Shown here piece by piece: positions 22,320 through 33,860 of a stretch of 64,000 nucleotides of DNA. The notes beneath the pieces are model-generated. The model did not search any database. It worked only from the letters and a program-made list of their open reading frames with translations, and was not told the origin of the DNA. Positions within the stretch are counted from its first letter, which is position 1, and every line of letters begins with the position of its first letter. Origin of the DNA: Oreohelix idahoensis (lineage: Eukaryota > Mollusca > Gastropoda > Stylommatophora > Oreohelicidae). The stretch is taken from contig JAMPIV010000585.1 in the NCBI GenBank assembly GCA_024509875.1, positions 558,001 to 622,000 on the forward strand, read 5' to 3'. The position numbers were made by a program, and so were the translations under genes.

Positions 22320-23640
22320 TTTCCTTTGGCTGCAGCTCCCTCTGCCTCTCTTTCCAAATGCTCAATATATTCCTCTTGTCTCTTTTGATGCTTCATCTTA
22401 CATCTGTGTTCACTTCTATATATATTTCTTTGGCCTTGGAATTTGTGGGTTTGCTTCTGTTTAAATCAGCTTTCTTGTTTTTTCTGTCCTTTATCTTGTA
22501 AATGGTTTCTGTTGTTATCTATGCTTAGAACTGATGTTATCTTTTCCCCAATATTTCTCCACCTGTTTCATTCCATTTGGTTTTTTTTTTTATTTGTTGG
22601 CAGTGGTCTTCTCATTTGTATTTGCTACACCTTCTAGCTGTTGGAGCAGTCGATACTAGCTGGATATTGTAACTGTAAATTTGTCTTTTGTTTCTTGAGT
22701 TGTGAGATATTCCACATTAACTTGTTGTCTCTGCCTATGTATTGTTGTATATCTTTAGAGTGTCAACTTTATTTTGCCTAACAAGATGGTGATCTACTGC
22801 CACATCTGCTCCACTACATACAGTTATGTAATGATGATTTGAATTTGTGGTTTATGTATATATATTATCAATTTGATATTCTGTTCTCTGGTCTGGTGAA
22901 ATCCAGGTTGCTTTACATATTCTCTTATGTGGAAACATACTTCTTCTTATATGTGTTGATTTGAAGCACATAAATTTATGAACTCAATTTTGATTCATCA
23001 TCATTAGGCCATGTTTTTCCATGATTTCTTCAAAGCCTGCTGTTGTCACTTCCTTTCTTTGTTTCTTTGCAATAGGTCACCCTTCAAAACATTACTTTTT
23101 TTTTTTTTAATTCATCATATTTTGTAGTCTGGTTTAAAATTCATCTTTTATGGATTCTTCTTTACATTTGATTGGTGCATAATATTGAATGATTATCTTT
23201 ATTTTTTGTGGGGCTGTTTTCAGTGTTGCTGAAATTATTCTGGGTCTCATCGCTTCCCATTCTTTGAGTGCTTTCTGCACTTCATTTGATAGCTTTAGTC
23301 CTCCACTATGGGGTGTGCTTTCATCCTGATGTACAGAGGATTACACCAGTTCCCTTAGGTTTAGTTTCTTCTTTTCTGCACTCTGTTACTTTGTTTTGCA
23401 TAGTCCCAGGATATCAGTCTTATAGTCCCTTATTTCTGCTTCCACTTTTTCTTTTCTTTATGTTGTTTATTTAATGTTTTAACATCCCAGGTGTCAAATC
23501 TGGAGGTTTTCCTAGAAGATAAAAGGTGAGTCAACAACCCAGACTCCTTTTGGCTCTCTCTGGGTTGCATCCTAAGCCTACTTACCAGAGGACCTTCTTC
23601 TGTCTTGGATGGCTGAGTTGAATTATTTTCTTATGTTGAC
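22320..23640 (-). pseudogene. LINE family D 5' part: endonuclease and linker, inverted
   Basis: On the minus strand the endonuclease reads in order. YKTDILGLCKTK is near 23425, a GxKLSNEVQKALKEWEAMRPRI region near 23290-23240, IIQYYAPIKC near 23185, and FEEIMEKHGL near 23020. MFPHKRICKATWISP follows near 22945 and SGADVAVDHHLV near 22800, after which a charged linker runs to about 22330. These are the Glu, Tyr-Ala-Pro, Asn/Asp and SDHH-equivalent blocks of an apurinic-type nuclease. In-frame stops and shifts abound. The 5'UTR-like sequence extends to about 23640. Because the D 3' pieces on both sides run the other way, the copy is rearranged or two copies inserted head-on. Confidence 0.8.
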
Positions 23641-23799
23641 ATGTCCATATTGTTGTTGAAGTTATTACAGGATGGTATAGCCAGCCTCATGTCGAACCCT
23701 CCATAATCACTGTTTATTCTTTGCTTTCCTTTCAGTCCACAGCAACGCAATGGTGATTTTGTGACTCAAAAGGGAAATAAATAAAATTCATTCTCTGCA

Positions 23800-24333
23800 A
23801 GAGGAGCTTTCTTTGCATTGGGAAATATGGAGATCAAGAGAAATTAAATCCAACACAAAAATAAGAATCTTCATGTCAAATGTCAAAAGTCGTATTGTAT
23901 GGATCTGAAACAATAAAAATCAACAAAAAAACAACCAAAAAATGATAGACATTCATAAATGGGTGCTTGCACAGGTTTGAAGGATTGAAATGGTATGACA
24001 AGGTCACCAGTGTAGAATTGATGACAAGAATCAGACAAGTGCCAGTGGAACAAGAGATGAGAAGATGCTGGCGATGGATAGGACACACATTGAGGAAACA
24101 TGTTGACAGCATTACAAGGCAGCCCATGTTCTGAAATTCCTGGAGAAAGAGGCAGAGGTAGACCAAAAAACACATAGAGAAGAAAACTGGAGACAGAGGT
24201 TAAAATGATGAGGAAAGCATGGAAAGACCTAATGCTGATGACATGTGGCAGGAGGACTTGGTATGTGTTTCTTGAAGGCCTATGCTCCTTGGGGATATAA
24301 AGGGTTTTGAATGATTGATTGATTAATTCACTG
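23800..24333 (+). pseudogene. LINE family D 3' part with (GATT)n tail
   Basis: Across frames: SREIKSNTKIRIF near 23835, a VLLYGSETW-equivalent near 23890, KVTSVELMTRIRQVPVEQE near 23995-24050, RCWRWIGHTLRKHVDSITRQ near 24065, and a KRQR..R.K-type tail near 24150. The polyprotein end precedes 'ctatgctccttggggatata'. The 3' tail is 'gattgattgatt' (24316-24329), consistent with the short-motif tails of RTE-like LINEs. It abuts the first repeat-intron of the 81-nt exon array at 24335. Confidence 0.78.
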
Positions 24334-24334
24334 C

Positions 24335-24405
24335 CGGTAAATATAAATGGGTTTCATTTCCATAAATGCTAAAGGCTAGATTTAATTAGGTTATATATGA
24401 CAGTG
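24335..24405 (+). other. Leftmost repeat-intron of the 81-nt exon array
   Basis: 'ggtaaatataaat...tttcatttccataaatgctaaaggctaga...ggttatatatgacagtg' has the same order of blocks as the introns at 32427, 32654, 32927 and 33439: donor-like GTAA.TAT, TTTCATTTC, AATGCT.A.(T/G)GCTA, TATATGACAG. No intact exon precedes it. It is interrupted at 24405 by LINE B and resumes at 32118. Confidence 0.7.
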
Positions 24406-27035
24406 ATATGTGAAAACACAGCAGGACAAATAGAGAAACATAGAGAATATGTGATACTCAGAACAGAAGCAAAGAACAAAGTGCTAGCAGCAAAACAGAA
24501 GTCCTGGGAAGAATTTGGAGAAAAGCTAGAAAAAGATGCGCAAGAAAACCAGAAATTGTTCTATAAGACCCTAAAGAACATGAGGAAGGAAAAACAATGC
24601 CCTCTCAAATTTATAAAGGACAAGCAACGCAAATTGCTTACTGCCCCGAAGGAAGTAATAGAAAGAATATTTCTCCTGGATGGTGAGCATGGTGAAACAT
24701 CAGAAATGATAACCACTAGCACAGAAGAGAAAACCAATGATGGTGAAGATGACATAAAGATGGAAGAACTGAGGGCAGCACTAGAGAAAATCAAGATGGG
24801 CAAAGCAGCAGGGCATGATGGTATAACACCAGAAATGGTTAAGTACATGGGAGCATGTGACAGAGGATATTATGAAAATAGATTTCATATATCTACATTT
24901 TCTTTCACCTGTCTTCACCGGCTTCCTTATGAGCCATGAACGGTTGGTTAACGTAAAACCCTCCTACACTCAGATATCTGTCTCTTTCTAATTTAGCACG
25001 CCTATTTTATTTTCTGTTCTCTATTTCCTTAGGAATGTTTACCAACAGACCTATTTAGCTAACGTTGAGCCGGTTACCTGTAATTATAAAGGCAGCGATT
25101 GGAAATCGTCGTAATAGGATCAAACAGGGAGAGACGGAACACGTAAAAAGGGGCAACTATTTCAAAAGAGTCGTAATTTTGGCTCAGGGGAAGATAAGCT
25201 AATGTAGTTGTAACGTATTTTTTTGTTAGACAGTGATCAGGGGAAATAATTTGAGTAGAAGGAGTAGATAATTTGGAACCAAGGGCAGATAATCACAGTT
25301 ACTCCCCCCTGAATCCGTTCATTTGGAAGGTAATTAAACACGGTGAGAATCGCCAGATCAAAGGACGGATTTCGCTCGATTGCCAGAGTCTGCAAGCGGT
25401 AAAAGCGTGAATTTTCCCTCTGATTCGCAGATCGACCAAGGAAAAGCCCGAAATCTGAGCGAAGGCGTTAAAAGTAACAAGTCTGAGCGAAGTTCTGCAA
25501 ATTTAATATATATATCTCTGCCTTTAAACTAAATTTATCCAGTACCGACAGAATTTCAGAGAACATCTAGCTTCGAATTCTAAGATCTCTTATAACAGTG
25601 GAATTACTTAGTTTTTCGATTGGAGATCGTTTATTTCTGTGTTTGTGGTAAATACTATACTAGAAGTTTGAGTGATTAATTGTTAAGTCCGTATTTTATT
25701 TCACTAAGATTTTTCTGGGTAGAGTGATTTAACTGTTGAGTCCGTAAATTATATTCCACTAGGATTTTATTGTGTGTTAATTGACTAGCGAACTAAATAT
25801 ATTATAATCTATAGCTAAATTGTTCCGGCTGTAGAGTTAGTCTAACTAACTGATTTAACCAGTAAAATATATTTAATCGACTGGTAAATACACTATTCAT
25901 TATGAGTACTGACGAAATATATATTTATTTCTAATTCATGATGATTAAAAATATAAATGACTAGCGCTTATTTTACGGAGACTTTCATTAAACGATTCAA
26001 TATGAGATACACGTGTAGTTCTATTCATAGTTAAATAACTGAGTGTATGAATATATTATATTTTACGCGGGTTAAGGATTGAGAATACTATAATATGGTT
26101 AAGTATTTGTATTTTTTTCTCCTTTACACAGTATTGGGTCAAACCCAAAATCTACCAGCGGCTTCCATATAAATCTGAGAATAACCTTACAAAAGAACAT
26201 TTTTACTTAGTATCTGGGTCTTCAAGGTAAACCTGTCTGGCTTCGTGTTTACACCCAGAAAGAGACAGAGTACCAACCCAAAGAACATTAAGAATAAATT
26301 TTGTAACTGGGCCTATAGATCCAGATTTCTTTTTCCCATTTTTCATATACATTCAGCTCGTGGTGGCAACAAAATCAAACATTTGACATAATCAAACTTG
26401 TGACATTTTCAGACTATCGACCATTTGAGGTGTGACAAGGCATTTTTATACTGAGAGAAGTTACCGACCTGACATTCCTATGTACTGGAAATCTCAAGCT
26501 ATTGACACTGTGAGCACTGTTAAATTTCTTACCTGGTCTAATTAATGTGACATAAACAGAAGTCCTAAATAAAAGTAACAAAGTGAACGTTCCCCAGAGA
26601 AGTGGATTTAATCTGTCTTTGAGGAGCTGGGGTTCTCTTTGCCAAAATAACCCTGGATTTGCTGTGTGTGTGTGTCCTAAAGATTGTTCCAGAAGGTGCA
26701 AACCAAGTATTAGGTAAGAACGAATGCACGTGGCCATGGTTGTCTTAGAAGAGAGGAAGGATGAATGAATAATTCTCATATATATATCTTGTAGAATCCA
26801 AGTACGCATGTTGTTATTTTTTTTAGTAAGTTTTGCTAATACTGTCCCTTTTTTCTCAGAATAGATTAACGTATAAACTCTGTTCTTTACTGTAGAGGGA
26901 AATCTTAGACCATAGCGTATAAATCTTTGACTCTTTGGGGGTTAATAACTTTCTTCTAACGGGATCTTGTCTCAACAGAGGGAGAGAGGATTACGCCTAT
27001 GAGTCTATTTCTTTATTAATTTCATTAACCAATGT

Positions 27036-27403
27036 ATGGAGCCGCGCTAGTGTAGTGGTTACAACACCGCTCTGGCGACCGGGTGATACAGGATCAAACC
27101 CGGGCGACGGCATTTGAGGATTTTTCGTCGACCGGGATTTGGACTGGATTAACTCGAGACCTGGCGAGGACATTTGAAGGAGTGTCGACGACCAGGGACT
27201 GGCGGCTCCTGAGCCGACCCAGCTGCAATGGGTACCTCCGAAATCGGCGAGTATTTGCCGGAATGGCGAGGGACACCTGTCTCTGTACAAGAAATAAAGG
27301 GATACTCACGTAAAATCAATGTCAGGTTAGACATAAAATAATAACCTGAGATTTCGCCTCGAGTATTAGCGGGCGAACGAAAAAAAAAAAAAAAAAAAAA
27401 AAA
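27036..27403 (+). mobile_element. tRNA-derived SINE with poly(A) and target duplication
   Basis: Flanked by 12-bp ATTAACCAATGT (27024-27035 and 27404-27415). The tRNA-like head has box A TAGTGTAGTGG at 27048-27058 and box B GGATCAAACCC at 27091-27101. A GC-rich central part follows, including 'gacccagctgcaatgggtac' near 27217-27236, which looks like a conserved core shared by some metazoan SINE superfamilies. A 3' segment and an A-run (27380-27403) end it. The insertion looks young and complete. It lies inside the LTR-type element; short open frames over it are artefacts. Confidence 0.92.
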
Positions 27404-27572
27404 ATTAACCAATGTTTAATTGTATTTGATTGATATTCAAAATATTGCTGTTGTAGAGTTTCTTTATAGTAAATAAAATTTACATAAAAACTTTATTTAC
27501 ATGTGTTGGTCAGCTCGTCCAAAAATATCCCTATTCCATAAATATAATTTGTCACGTCTGTGCGTCTAACTG

Positions 27573-30404
27573 GAAAAGTTAAAACAGCAACAGGAGAAAC
27601 AGTACTTTACTCTGGAAGAGAGGATGGACAGCACAATGAAGGCGTAGCCATTATTCTACAGAAAGGAATAGAAAGGACATTACTGGAATGGAAACCCATC
27701 AACAACAGACTGATAAGATTAAGATTGAGAGGTAGATTCACCAACACTACAATAATACAATGCTACGCACCAAAGAATGATAGCGATGAGGAGGTCAAGG
27801 ATGAATTCTATCAACAACTGCAGAAAGAAATGGAAGACACACCTAGATATGATCTTGTTATAGTAATGGGAGACCTCAATGCGAAAGTTGGTACACACAA
27901 TACATATAATGAAAGAACAATGGGGAAATGCGGCAGCGGAACAGCAAACGAAAATGGGGATAAACTAATAAGTTTCTGTAGCATTAACAACCTGGTCATT
28001 GGAGGAACACTCTTCCCACATAAAGAAATTCACAAATTAACATGGGAATCACCAAATGGTCGGAACAGAAACCAGATAGACCACATAATGGTTAACGGTA
28101 GATGGAGACATGCATTACAAGATGTGAAGGTAAGAAGAGGTGCAGATGTGGGAAGTGATCACCATTTAGTAGTAGCAAAACTGAAAGTGAAATTAAGAAG
28201 GGCTGCACCAACTGTAACTACACAGAAAAGGTTTGACATCAGCAAATTGAAGGACTCCCTTACCAGAAAAGCTTTTGCGGCCGACATAAAGAAACAATAT
28301 CAATTTGCCAAAAGTCAGGAAAAGACATTGACTGATGATATAGACCAGTATTTCAACACCATTTCAACAATATACAAAGAAAGCAGCAAATCATGCTTGG
28401 GATTCCAGGAAAGGAAGAAGCAAGACTGGATAACACCAGAAACATTAAACACCATAACGATGAGAAAGGAAATGAAAAGAAAGAAAACGGAAGCGAAGTC
28501 CCCCAGGTTAAAGCAACTATATAGCGAACAGTACAGTCAGCTGGACAAGGAAGTTAAACGCCAAACCCGAGCCAACAAAAGGAATTTCCTAGACGATCTT
28601 GCAAGACAGGCAGAGGAGGCAGCACTGAGAAATGAACAAAGCACAATATACAAAATAACTAAATTCATCAGCTGAAAATGAGGTGCAAACAATATTACAT
28701 TAGTAAGAGATAAGCAAGGTAATCTCATCACGACAGCAGAGGGACAGGAAACAAGATGGGCAGAGCACTTCAGAGAAACTCTGAACAAGGAACCACCAGA
28801 GACACAATTGAATGTTCCTGAAGCTGAAAACGATCTAGATGTGAATACAGACATTCCACGAAAAGAAGAAATCATCACAGCAATCAAAGGGTTAAAGAAC
28901 AGCAAAGCTCCGGGCCATGATAACTTAAATGCAGAGCTATTTAAGACAGACCCTGAGCTAGCAGCAGAACTATTAGAACCACTATTTGCACAAGTCTGGA
29001 AAATGGGGACAACACCATCAGAGTGGAACAAAGGAATAATTGTCAAATTGCCCAAGAAGGGAGATCTTGCAGACTGCAATAATTGGAGAGGAATCACTCT
29101 TCTCTCAGTTCCCAGCAAAATACTAGGCAGGATAATTATACAGAGAATTTCAAAGGCAGTAGACCACAAACTGAGGAAAGAACAAGCAGGATTTAGAAAG
29201 AACAGGAGATGTGTAGATCATATTCACTCTCAGGAACATTATAGAGCAGTGCTCAGAATGGCAAAGACAGCTGTACATTAATTTTGTTGATTTTGAAAAG
29301 GCTTTTGACAGCATATATAGGGACAGTTTATGGAAAATACTGAGGGCTTATGGAATTCCAAGCTGCATAGTGTCAATCATAAAAAGCCTCTATGCCAACT
29401 TTACGTGTAGTGTTGGGCAGAGCAACCTAACCTTTGAGGTGAAGACAGGAGTACGACAGGGATGCCCCTTATCAACCACTCTATTTTTAACAGTCATAGA
29501 CTGGGTGATGCGCCAGACAACAGAGGGCAGTCCAAGAGGAATAAGATGGACAACATTTTCTACATTGGAAGATCTGGAATATGCAGATGACATTGCACTA
29601 CTAGCACATTCACATCAACACATCCAGGAAAAAAACGGATAGACTTAATAAGTTTAGCCAGCAGGTGGGCTTGAACATCAGTTTAAAGAAGTCAGAGGTC
29701 ATGACGCTCAATGTGAGCAACCCTGAGCCCATATCAGTAAGGAATCAGCAATTGGTACAGACAGATACCTTCACATACCTAGGAAGCATAGTAACACCAG
29801 ACGGTGGGGCAGGCAAAGACATCAACATCAGAATGAATAAGGCAAGAACAGCCTTCTTTAGCCTAAACAACATCTGGAAGTCCTCCCAATACAGCACAAG
29901 CACAAAATTAAGATTATATCAGAGCTGTGTGCTTTCTGTGCTCCTCTATGGTGCGGAATGCTGGAGAGTTACAGAGAAGGAAATGTCGAAATTGTCCTCT
30001 TTTCACACAACATGCCTAAGAAAAATTCACCGAATCTTTTGGCCGAATACCATCACTAACCAAGATCTGCTTACTCGTAGCAAGCAAGAGGACATGCACA
30101 CCATCATAGCTGGCAGACGCTGGAGCTGGGTTGGTCATGTCCTCAGAAGAGACCCCGATGCCATCACAAGAACAGCTATGCTTTGGACCCCTGAAGGAAA
30201 ACGAAAGAGAGGCCGACCAAAAACAACCTGGCGGTGGACTGTGGAGGCTGAGATGCAAAGAATGAACCAGAGTTGGGGCACTGTACGAAGGATGGCCACC
30301 GACCGAGCAAAGTGGAATCAATTTGTTGTTGCCCTACAAGACGCCACTAGGCGTGATGGCCACTGACTGCTTTGACGGTCGGCGGTTAAGGATCAAAGAA
30401 GAAA
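27573..30404 (+). mobile_element. LINE family A, nearly complete but 5'-truncated
   Basis: The 13-bp duplication GTGCGTCTAACTG flanks it (27560-27572 and 30405-30417). The first open frame, to 28675, is an endonuclease lacking roughly the first 50 residues: CYAPKNDSDEEV, VMGDLNAKVG, FPHKEIHKLTWESP, NQIDHI and GADVGSDHHLVVAKL. After a stop at 28675 the RT follows in pieces (28808-29281, about 29280-29642, 29665-30366): KAPGHDNLNAELF, NWRGITLLSVPSKI, EQAGFRKNRR, FVDFEKAFDSI, TGVRQGCPLSTTLF, EYADDIALLAHS and TFTYLGSIVTPDGG. The tail WVGHVLRRDPDAITR...KRKRGRPKTTWR ends it. RTE-like. At least three frameshifts make it inactive. A second, shorter copy lies at 54274-55527. Confidence 0.93.
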
Positions 30405-32131
30405 GTGCGTCTAACTGTCATCACTTATGTGTGGGTGTATGTGAGTGGTTTATATATATATTAATATATATGTAGGTATACTATCTGACTAACAAAGTTC
30501 TGTTGTATATATAGGCTGAACTAGAGGATCTTCTCGAGTCCAGGGACAGACTCTACCTATTTTTCCACCATTTCACTCATGAAAATCTATTTCTTATCTC
30601 TCACTGAGTCACCACCTGTCTAGTTCTATTCAGAAGGGACCAAACTATGTCTTAATTCCCCTATCGAAAATCTACGACAGAGCATCAGGCGACCTATTAC
30701 TTTTAAGGGTCCTACAGGCAGCTTGGTGCAACAAGACCATACCAAAGGATTGGGAGCTTCCATCATAACACCAATTTTCAAAAAGGGTGACAATCGACAA
30801 TGTGGAAACCATAGAGGCATATCCCTTCTCAGTGTCCCTGGTAAAATCTACTCTAGAATCTTAGAGCAGAGACTCTGACACCTAGCTGAGCCACAATTGG
30901 ATGAGGTCCAGTGCAGATTCTGAGCAAACCGAAGTACTCAAGACCTAATCTTCACACTCAGACAGCTGAGTGAAAAGGCCCTTGAGTATAAGAGTGAGAT
31001 CCATCTTTGTTTTATAGATCTGGAAAAGGCGTTTGGCAGGGTTCCCTGGAGCAAACTTTGGGACTGTTTGGCAAGGAAAAACATTCCAGCACCTCTGATT
31101 CATCTATACAGAGCTTCTACAAGTCTTGCAGAAATTATGAGGACAGCAAACCATAAGTCAGAAGAGTTCAGGACCACCACTGGTGTAAGACAAGGTGATA
31201 TCCTGTCACCTTATCTTTTCATACTCCTCATGGACGATGTCATCAAGGCATGTAAGGAGAGAACAAGAAAGTATTCAGTGGGGTACTGGAAGAGGAGACA
31301 GGTCTGTATTTCAGAGCTGGCATTTGCTGATGATGTTGCCCTGATTGCTAAATCAGAGGCACATCTCCAATCCAACCTGCAAGTCTGGAAGGAAGAGCTG
31401 GAGAAGAGAGGGATGGTCATAAGCAGCTCTAAAACAAAATCCATGGTGATATCACGAGAAGAAAGAAGACATCAGATTAAGCTGGGAGAACAGGTCCTGG
31501 AGCAGGTAGATCACTTTAAATACCCCGGAGCTATTATAGACCGAAAGGGAGGCATCAAAGAAGAGTTGGCCACTCGAAAAGCAGCAGCTGGGAGACTTTT
31601 TCAGGCCATAAATCGAGGATTCCTCAGCAAGAGAGAGGTTGGTAAGAAAACGAAGATGGCTGTATACCGCTCCATCTATGTCCCAGTCTTGACATATGGA
31701 TGCGAGTCATGGGCAATGACTACAACCCACAAAAGCCAGATCCAAACCTCAGAAATGAGGTATCTGAGGAAGGTGGTTAAGTAACAAGAAGAGACATGGT
31801 CCGCAACCAGACGATACGTCAAGGCCTAAAATCCCACCCCCTGCAGACCCAAGTAGAACAGTCCCAACTAAGATGGTTTGGCCATGTCTGCAGAATGGGA
31901 GAAGATCGGATACCACGACAAGCATGGGAAACAAAGAGCCAAGGATCCAGACCCCGAGGACGACCCAGAGTCCGCTGGGAGGACAACATTAGACAATCTT
32001 TGAAGGACCGAGGACTAGAAAGGAACCAGGCCAGGAGGAAGACAGCCGATAGGATAGTCTGGCGCTCTCTCTACCAAACCTCTACACCTCAAGGTAGGAC
32101 GGGAACGACTAAGTAAGTATATATGACAGTG

Positions 32132-32279
32132 GAGAAAAGTTGTAGTTTTTAGTCAAACATACTTGGAAAATTGATCTATGTAAAACAGTAAACATTTTTT
32201 TTTGGGAAAGAAGGATGCATGAATCAGTGTGTTTGGATATTTATTTTAAAGAAATATTATAACTACCACTATACTGCAG
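32132..32279 (+). other. Repeat-intron upstream of array exon 1
   Basis: Continuation of the intron unit interrupted at 24405. It runs 'gagaaaagttgtagttttt..tcaaac...gtaaaacagtaaacat...ggaaagaagg...aactaccactatactgcag' and ends in a clean AG acceptor at 32278-32279. The block order matches the 3' halves of the other units. Confidence 0.75.
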
Positions 32280-32426
32280 AATCAACAAAATGAGTTTCCA
32301 TCAAAATCCTGAGTCTTCTGAATATGTAAGCCATCATGCTGCAGATGCTGAAAGATTTAGATGTTGGCATCAATCGCAGCAAGCCACTGAAACACTGGAA
32401 CATGCTGCATTACGTCGTGCCCAACA
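32280..32426 (+). CDS. Array exon 1: possible start plus first ETPE/STPR-like repeat
   Basis: The acceptor ctgcag precedes 32280 and the donor CA|GTAAGT follows 32426. The exon is open throughout in the frame used by all the others. An ATG at 32290 (MSFHQNPESSEYVSHHAAD) could be the start codon, giving an acidic/polar leader. The repeat follows: AERFRCWHQSQQATETLEHAALRRAQ. Entry and exit phases are the same as in exons 2-5 (one base finishing a codon at the start, two bases left at the end). The Arg-rich ETPE repeat resembles the STPR DNA-binding repeat of silkworm FMBP-1. That link is inferred from pattern only, since STPR units are 23 residues and these are 27. Confidence 0.65.
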
Positions 32427-32845
32427 GTAAGTATGAATTTCTTTTCTTTTCTGATACTGCTTAGTGCTAGTTTTGTCGTTTTCACATGACAGTAGACAAA
32501 AGGTGCAACTTTGATATATCTAGAAATGGATCTGTTCAATACACTGTATGTTATTCTTGGTAAGAAATATGCATAGATAATAAGTTGTTAAATTTTGTAC
32601 ATGGATATTTTCATTACAGCTGTATTATGAGTCATATAATGCAGATACATGAATTGCTGGTAAGTATGAAGATTTTTAATTTCTGATAATGCTCAGTGCT
32701 AATTTTATATTTATACATGATGATAGAAGATAGTAGAAATGTGTAAACACCCTGTGTAATATATTATATTGGGTAAGATGGATAAATTGGACAATTTAAA
32801 AAAATATTTCTTTAAATAAATATTTCAATTACCACTATACTGCAG

Positions 32846-32926
32846 AAATGAAAGATGCAGACGTTGGCGTCAATCACAGCGAGCGACTGAAATGCCAGAA
32901 CATGCTGCAAAACGTCGTGCCCAACA
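32846..32926 (+). CDS. Array exon 2: 27-residue ETPE/STPR-like repeat
   Basis: Exactly 81 nt between ctgcag and CA|GTAAAT. Encodes NERCRRWRQSQRATEMPEHA then AKRRAQ, with the split codon completing Gln. The donor is the weaker GTAAAT form. Being a multiple of three with matching phases, the exon can be duplicated or skipped without a frame change. Pattern of charged residues: basic at both ends, TE(T/M)PE turn in the middle. Confidence 0.75.
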
Positions 32927-33357
32927 GTAAATATGAATATTTTTCATTTATGATAATGCTTATTGCTAATTATGCATGATGTTAGAGAAAAGGTGCAACT
33001 TTAATGTGTCTGGAAGCAGATCTGCACTACACAATATATGTTATTCTTGGTAAGAAGTATTCTTAGATTGCTGGGTTTTGACATTTTACACAGATATTTC
33101 CATTTCTCCTATGATGTAATAAAATTTAAACAATAGAAAAATGTGTTCATCGTCAGAAAGTGTGACAATTTTTTATTTTTGATAATGCTCAGTGCTAAAT
33201 TCAAGTTTATACATGGCAGTAGAGAATGAGTGGAACTATGTAATCAAACAGATAATGTGCAACACATTATACATTATTTTGGCTAAGAAGGATACACTGG
33301 TCAGTGTTCTTTTTAACATTTCTTTAAATAGATATTTTGATTACCACTATATTGCAG

Positions 33358-33438
33358 AAAAGAAAGATGCAGTCGTTGGCGTCAGTCACAGCAAGCTGCT
33401 GAAACACCCGAACGCGCAGCTTTACGACGTGCCCAACA
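33358..33438 (+). CDS. Array exon 3: 27-residue ETPE/STPR-like repeat
   Basis: 81 nt, acceptor attgcag, donor CA|GTAAGT. Encodes KERCSRWRQSQQAAETPERA then ALRRAQ. The flanking intron 33439-33786 is interrupted at 33787 by the 14-kb retroelement, which separates exons 3 and 4 in the present sequence by 14.4 kb. Confidence 0.75.
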
Positions 33439-33860
33439 GTAAGTATATCATTTGTGATAATGCTTAATGCTAATTTTACGTTGGTTATATATGACAGGAG
33501 TGAGATAGAGCAGCTTTGACATGTCTGGAAATGGATTTGTGTGAAACAGTGTATATTATTCTGGGTAAGAAGTATGCGTGGATTAGTGTGTTTTGATATT
33601 TCTGACACAGATATTTCAGTAATTACTGTATTGTGAGTCATAACACAGAAATAATGTAAATGTATTTATTGTCAGTAAGTGTGCACATTTTTCATTTCCA
33701 AAAATGCTGATGGCTAATTTCATATTGGTCATATGTAACAGTAGATAATAAGTGGAATTTTTTAATCAAACAGATCTGTTAAATATTGATGCATGTCGTT
33801 TTATTAAACTCCGCCTATGCCGGTCCCAAGCCCGGATGAAAAAGGAGGAGGGCGGCCTGC

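Larger units (their letters stand above)
24856..30679 (+). mobile_element. TGTGAC...CTACGACA LTR-type element inside LINE B
   Basis: Left terminus TGTGACAGAGG at 24856, right terminus CTACGACA ending 30679; the 5-bp GAGCA repeats at 24851-24855 and 30680-30684, splitting the LINE B codon order. Excluding the SINE and LINE A it carries, about 2.6 kb remain, AT-rich and without coding sequence. The copy at 60775-63280 has the same termini and length. Both ends align with it: TGTGAC...ATAATGGAAATA-like start, 'gaaaatctatttct' and 'gggaccaaa' near the right end. TG...CA termini and a 5-bp duplication are LTR-retrotransposon hallmarks, so this is a very long solo LTR or a non-autonomous derivative. 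I see no second LTR within it. Confidence 0.78.
24406..32117 (+). mobile_element. LINE family B copy, split by a nested insertion
   Basis: The 14-bp duplication TATATATGACAGTG flanks the element (24392-24405 and 32118-32131). The 5' part 24406-24855 encodes the pre-RT linker: YREYV-type start, KQKSWEEFGEKLEKDAQENQK, then KMGKAAGHDGITPEMVKYMGA. The 3' part 30680-32117 continues from GASGDLLLLR-equivalent sequence through GVRQGDILSPYLF, AFADDVALIAKS and the RWFGHVCRMG tail to (AAGT)n. Between them lies a TG...CA element with a 5-bp target duplication of LINE sequence. LINE B is 5'-truncated (no endonuclease) and carries frameshifts near 24660 and around 30740-31130. Confidence 0.92.

Noticed and set aside
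27048..27101. Possible tRNA gene (boxes A and B)
   Set aside because: Acceptor and anticodon stems do not form and the unit has a SINE body, A-run and target duplication. The same reasoning applies to 17698-17771 and 59226-59280.
33192..33467. 91-codon open frame over array exon 3
   Set aside because: It starts in intron, crosses the acceptor and donor, and reads exon 3 only because the intron happens to be open; the splice-bounded 81-nt exon is the better model.
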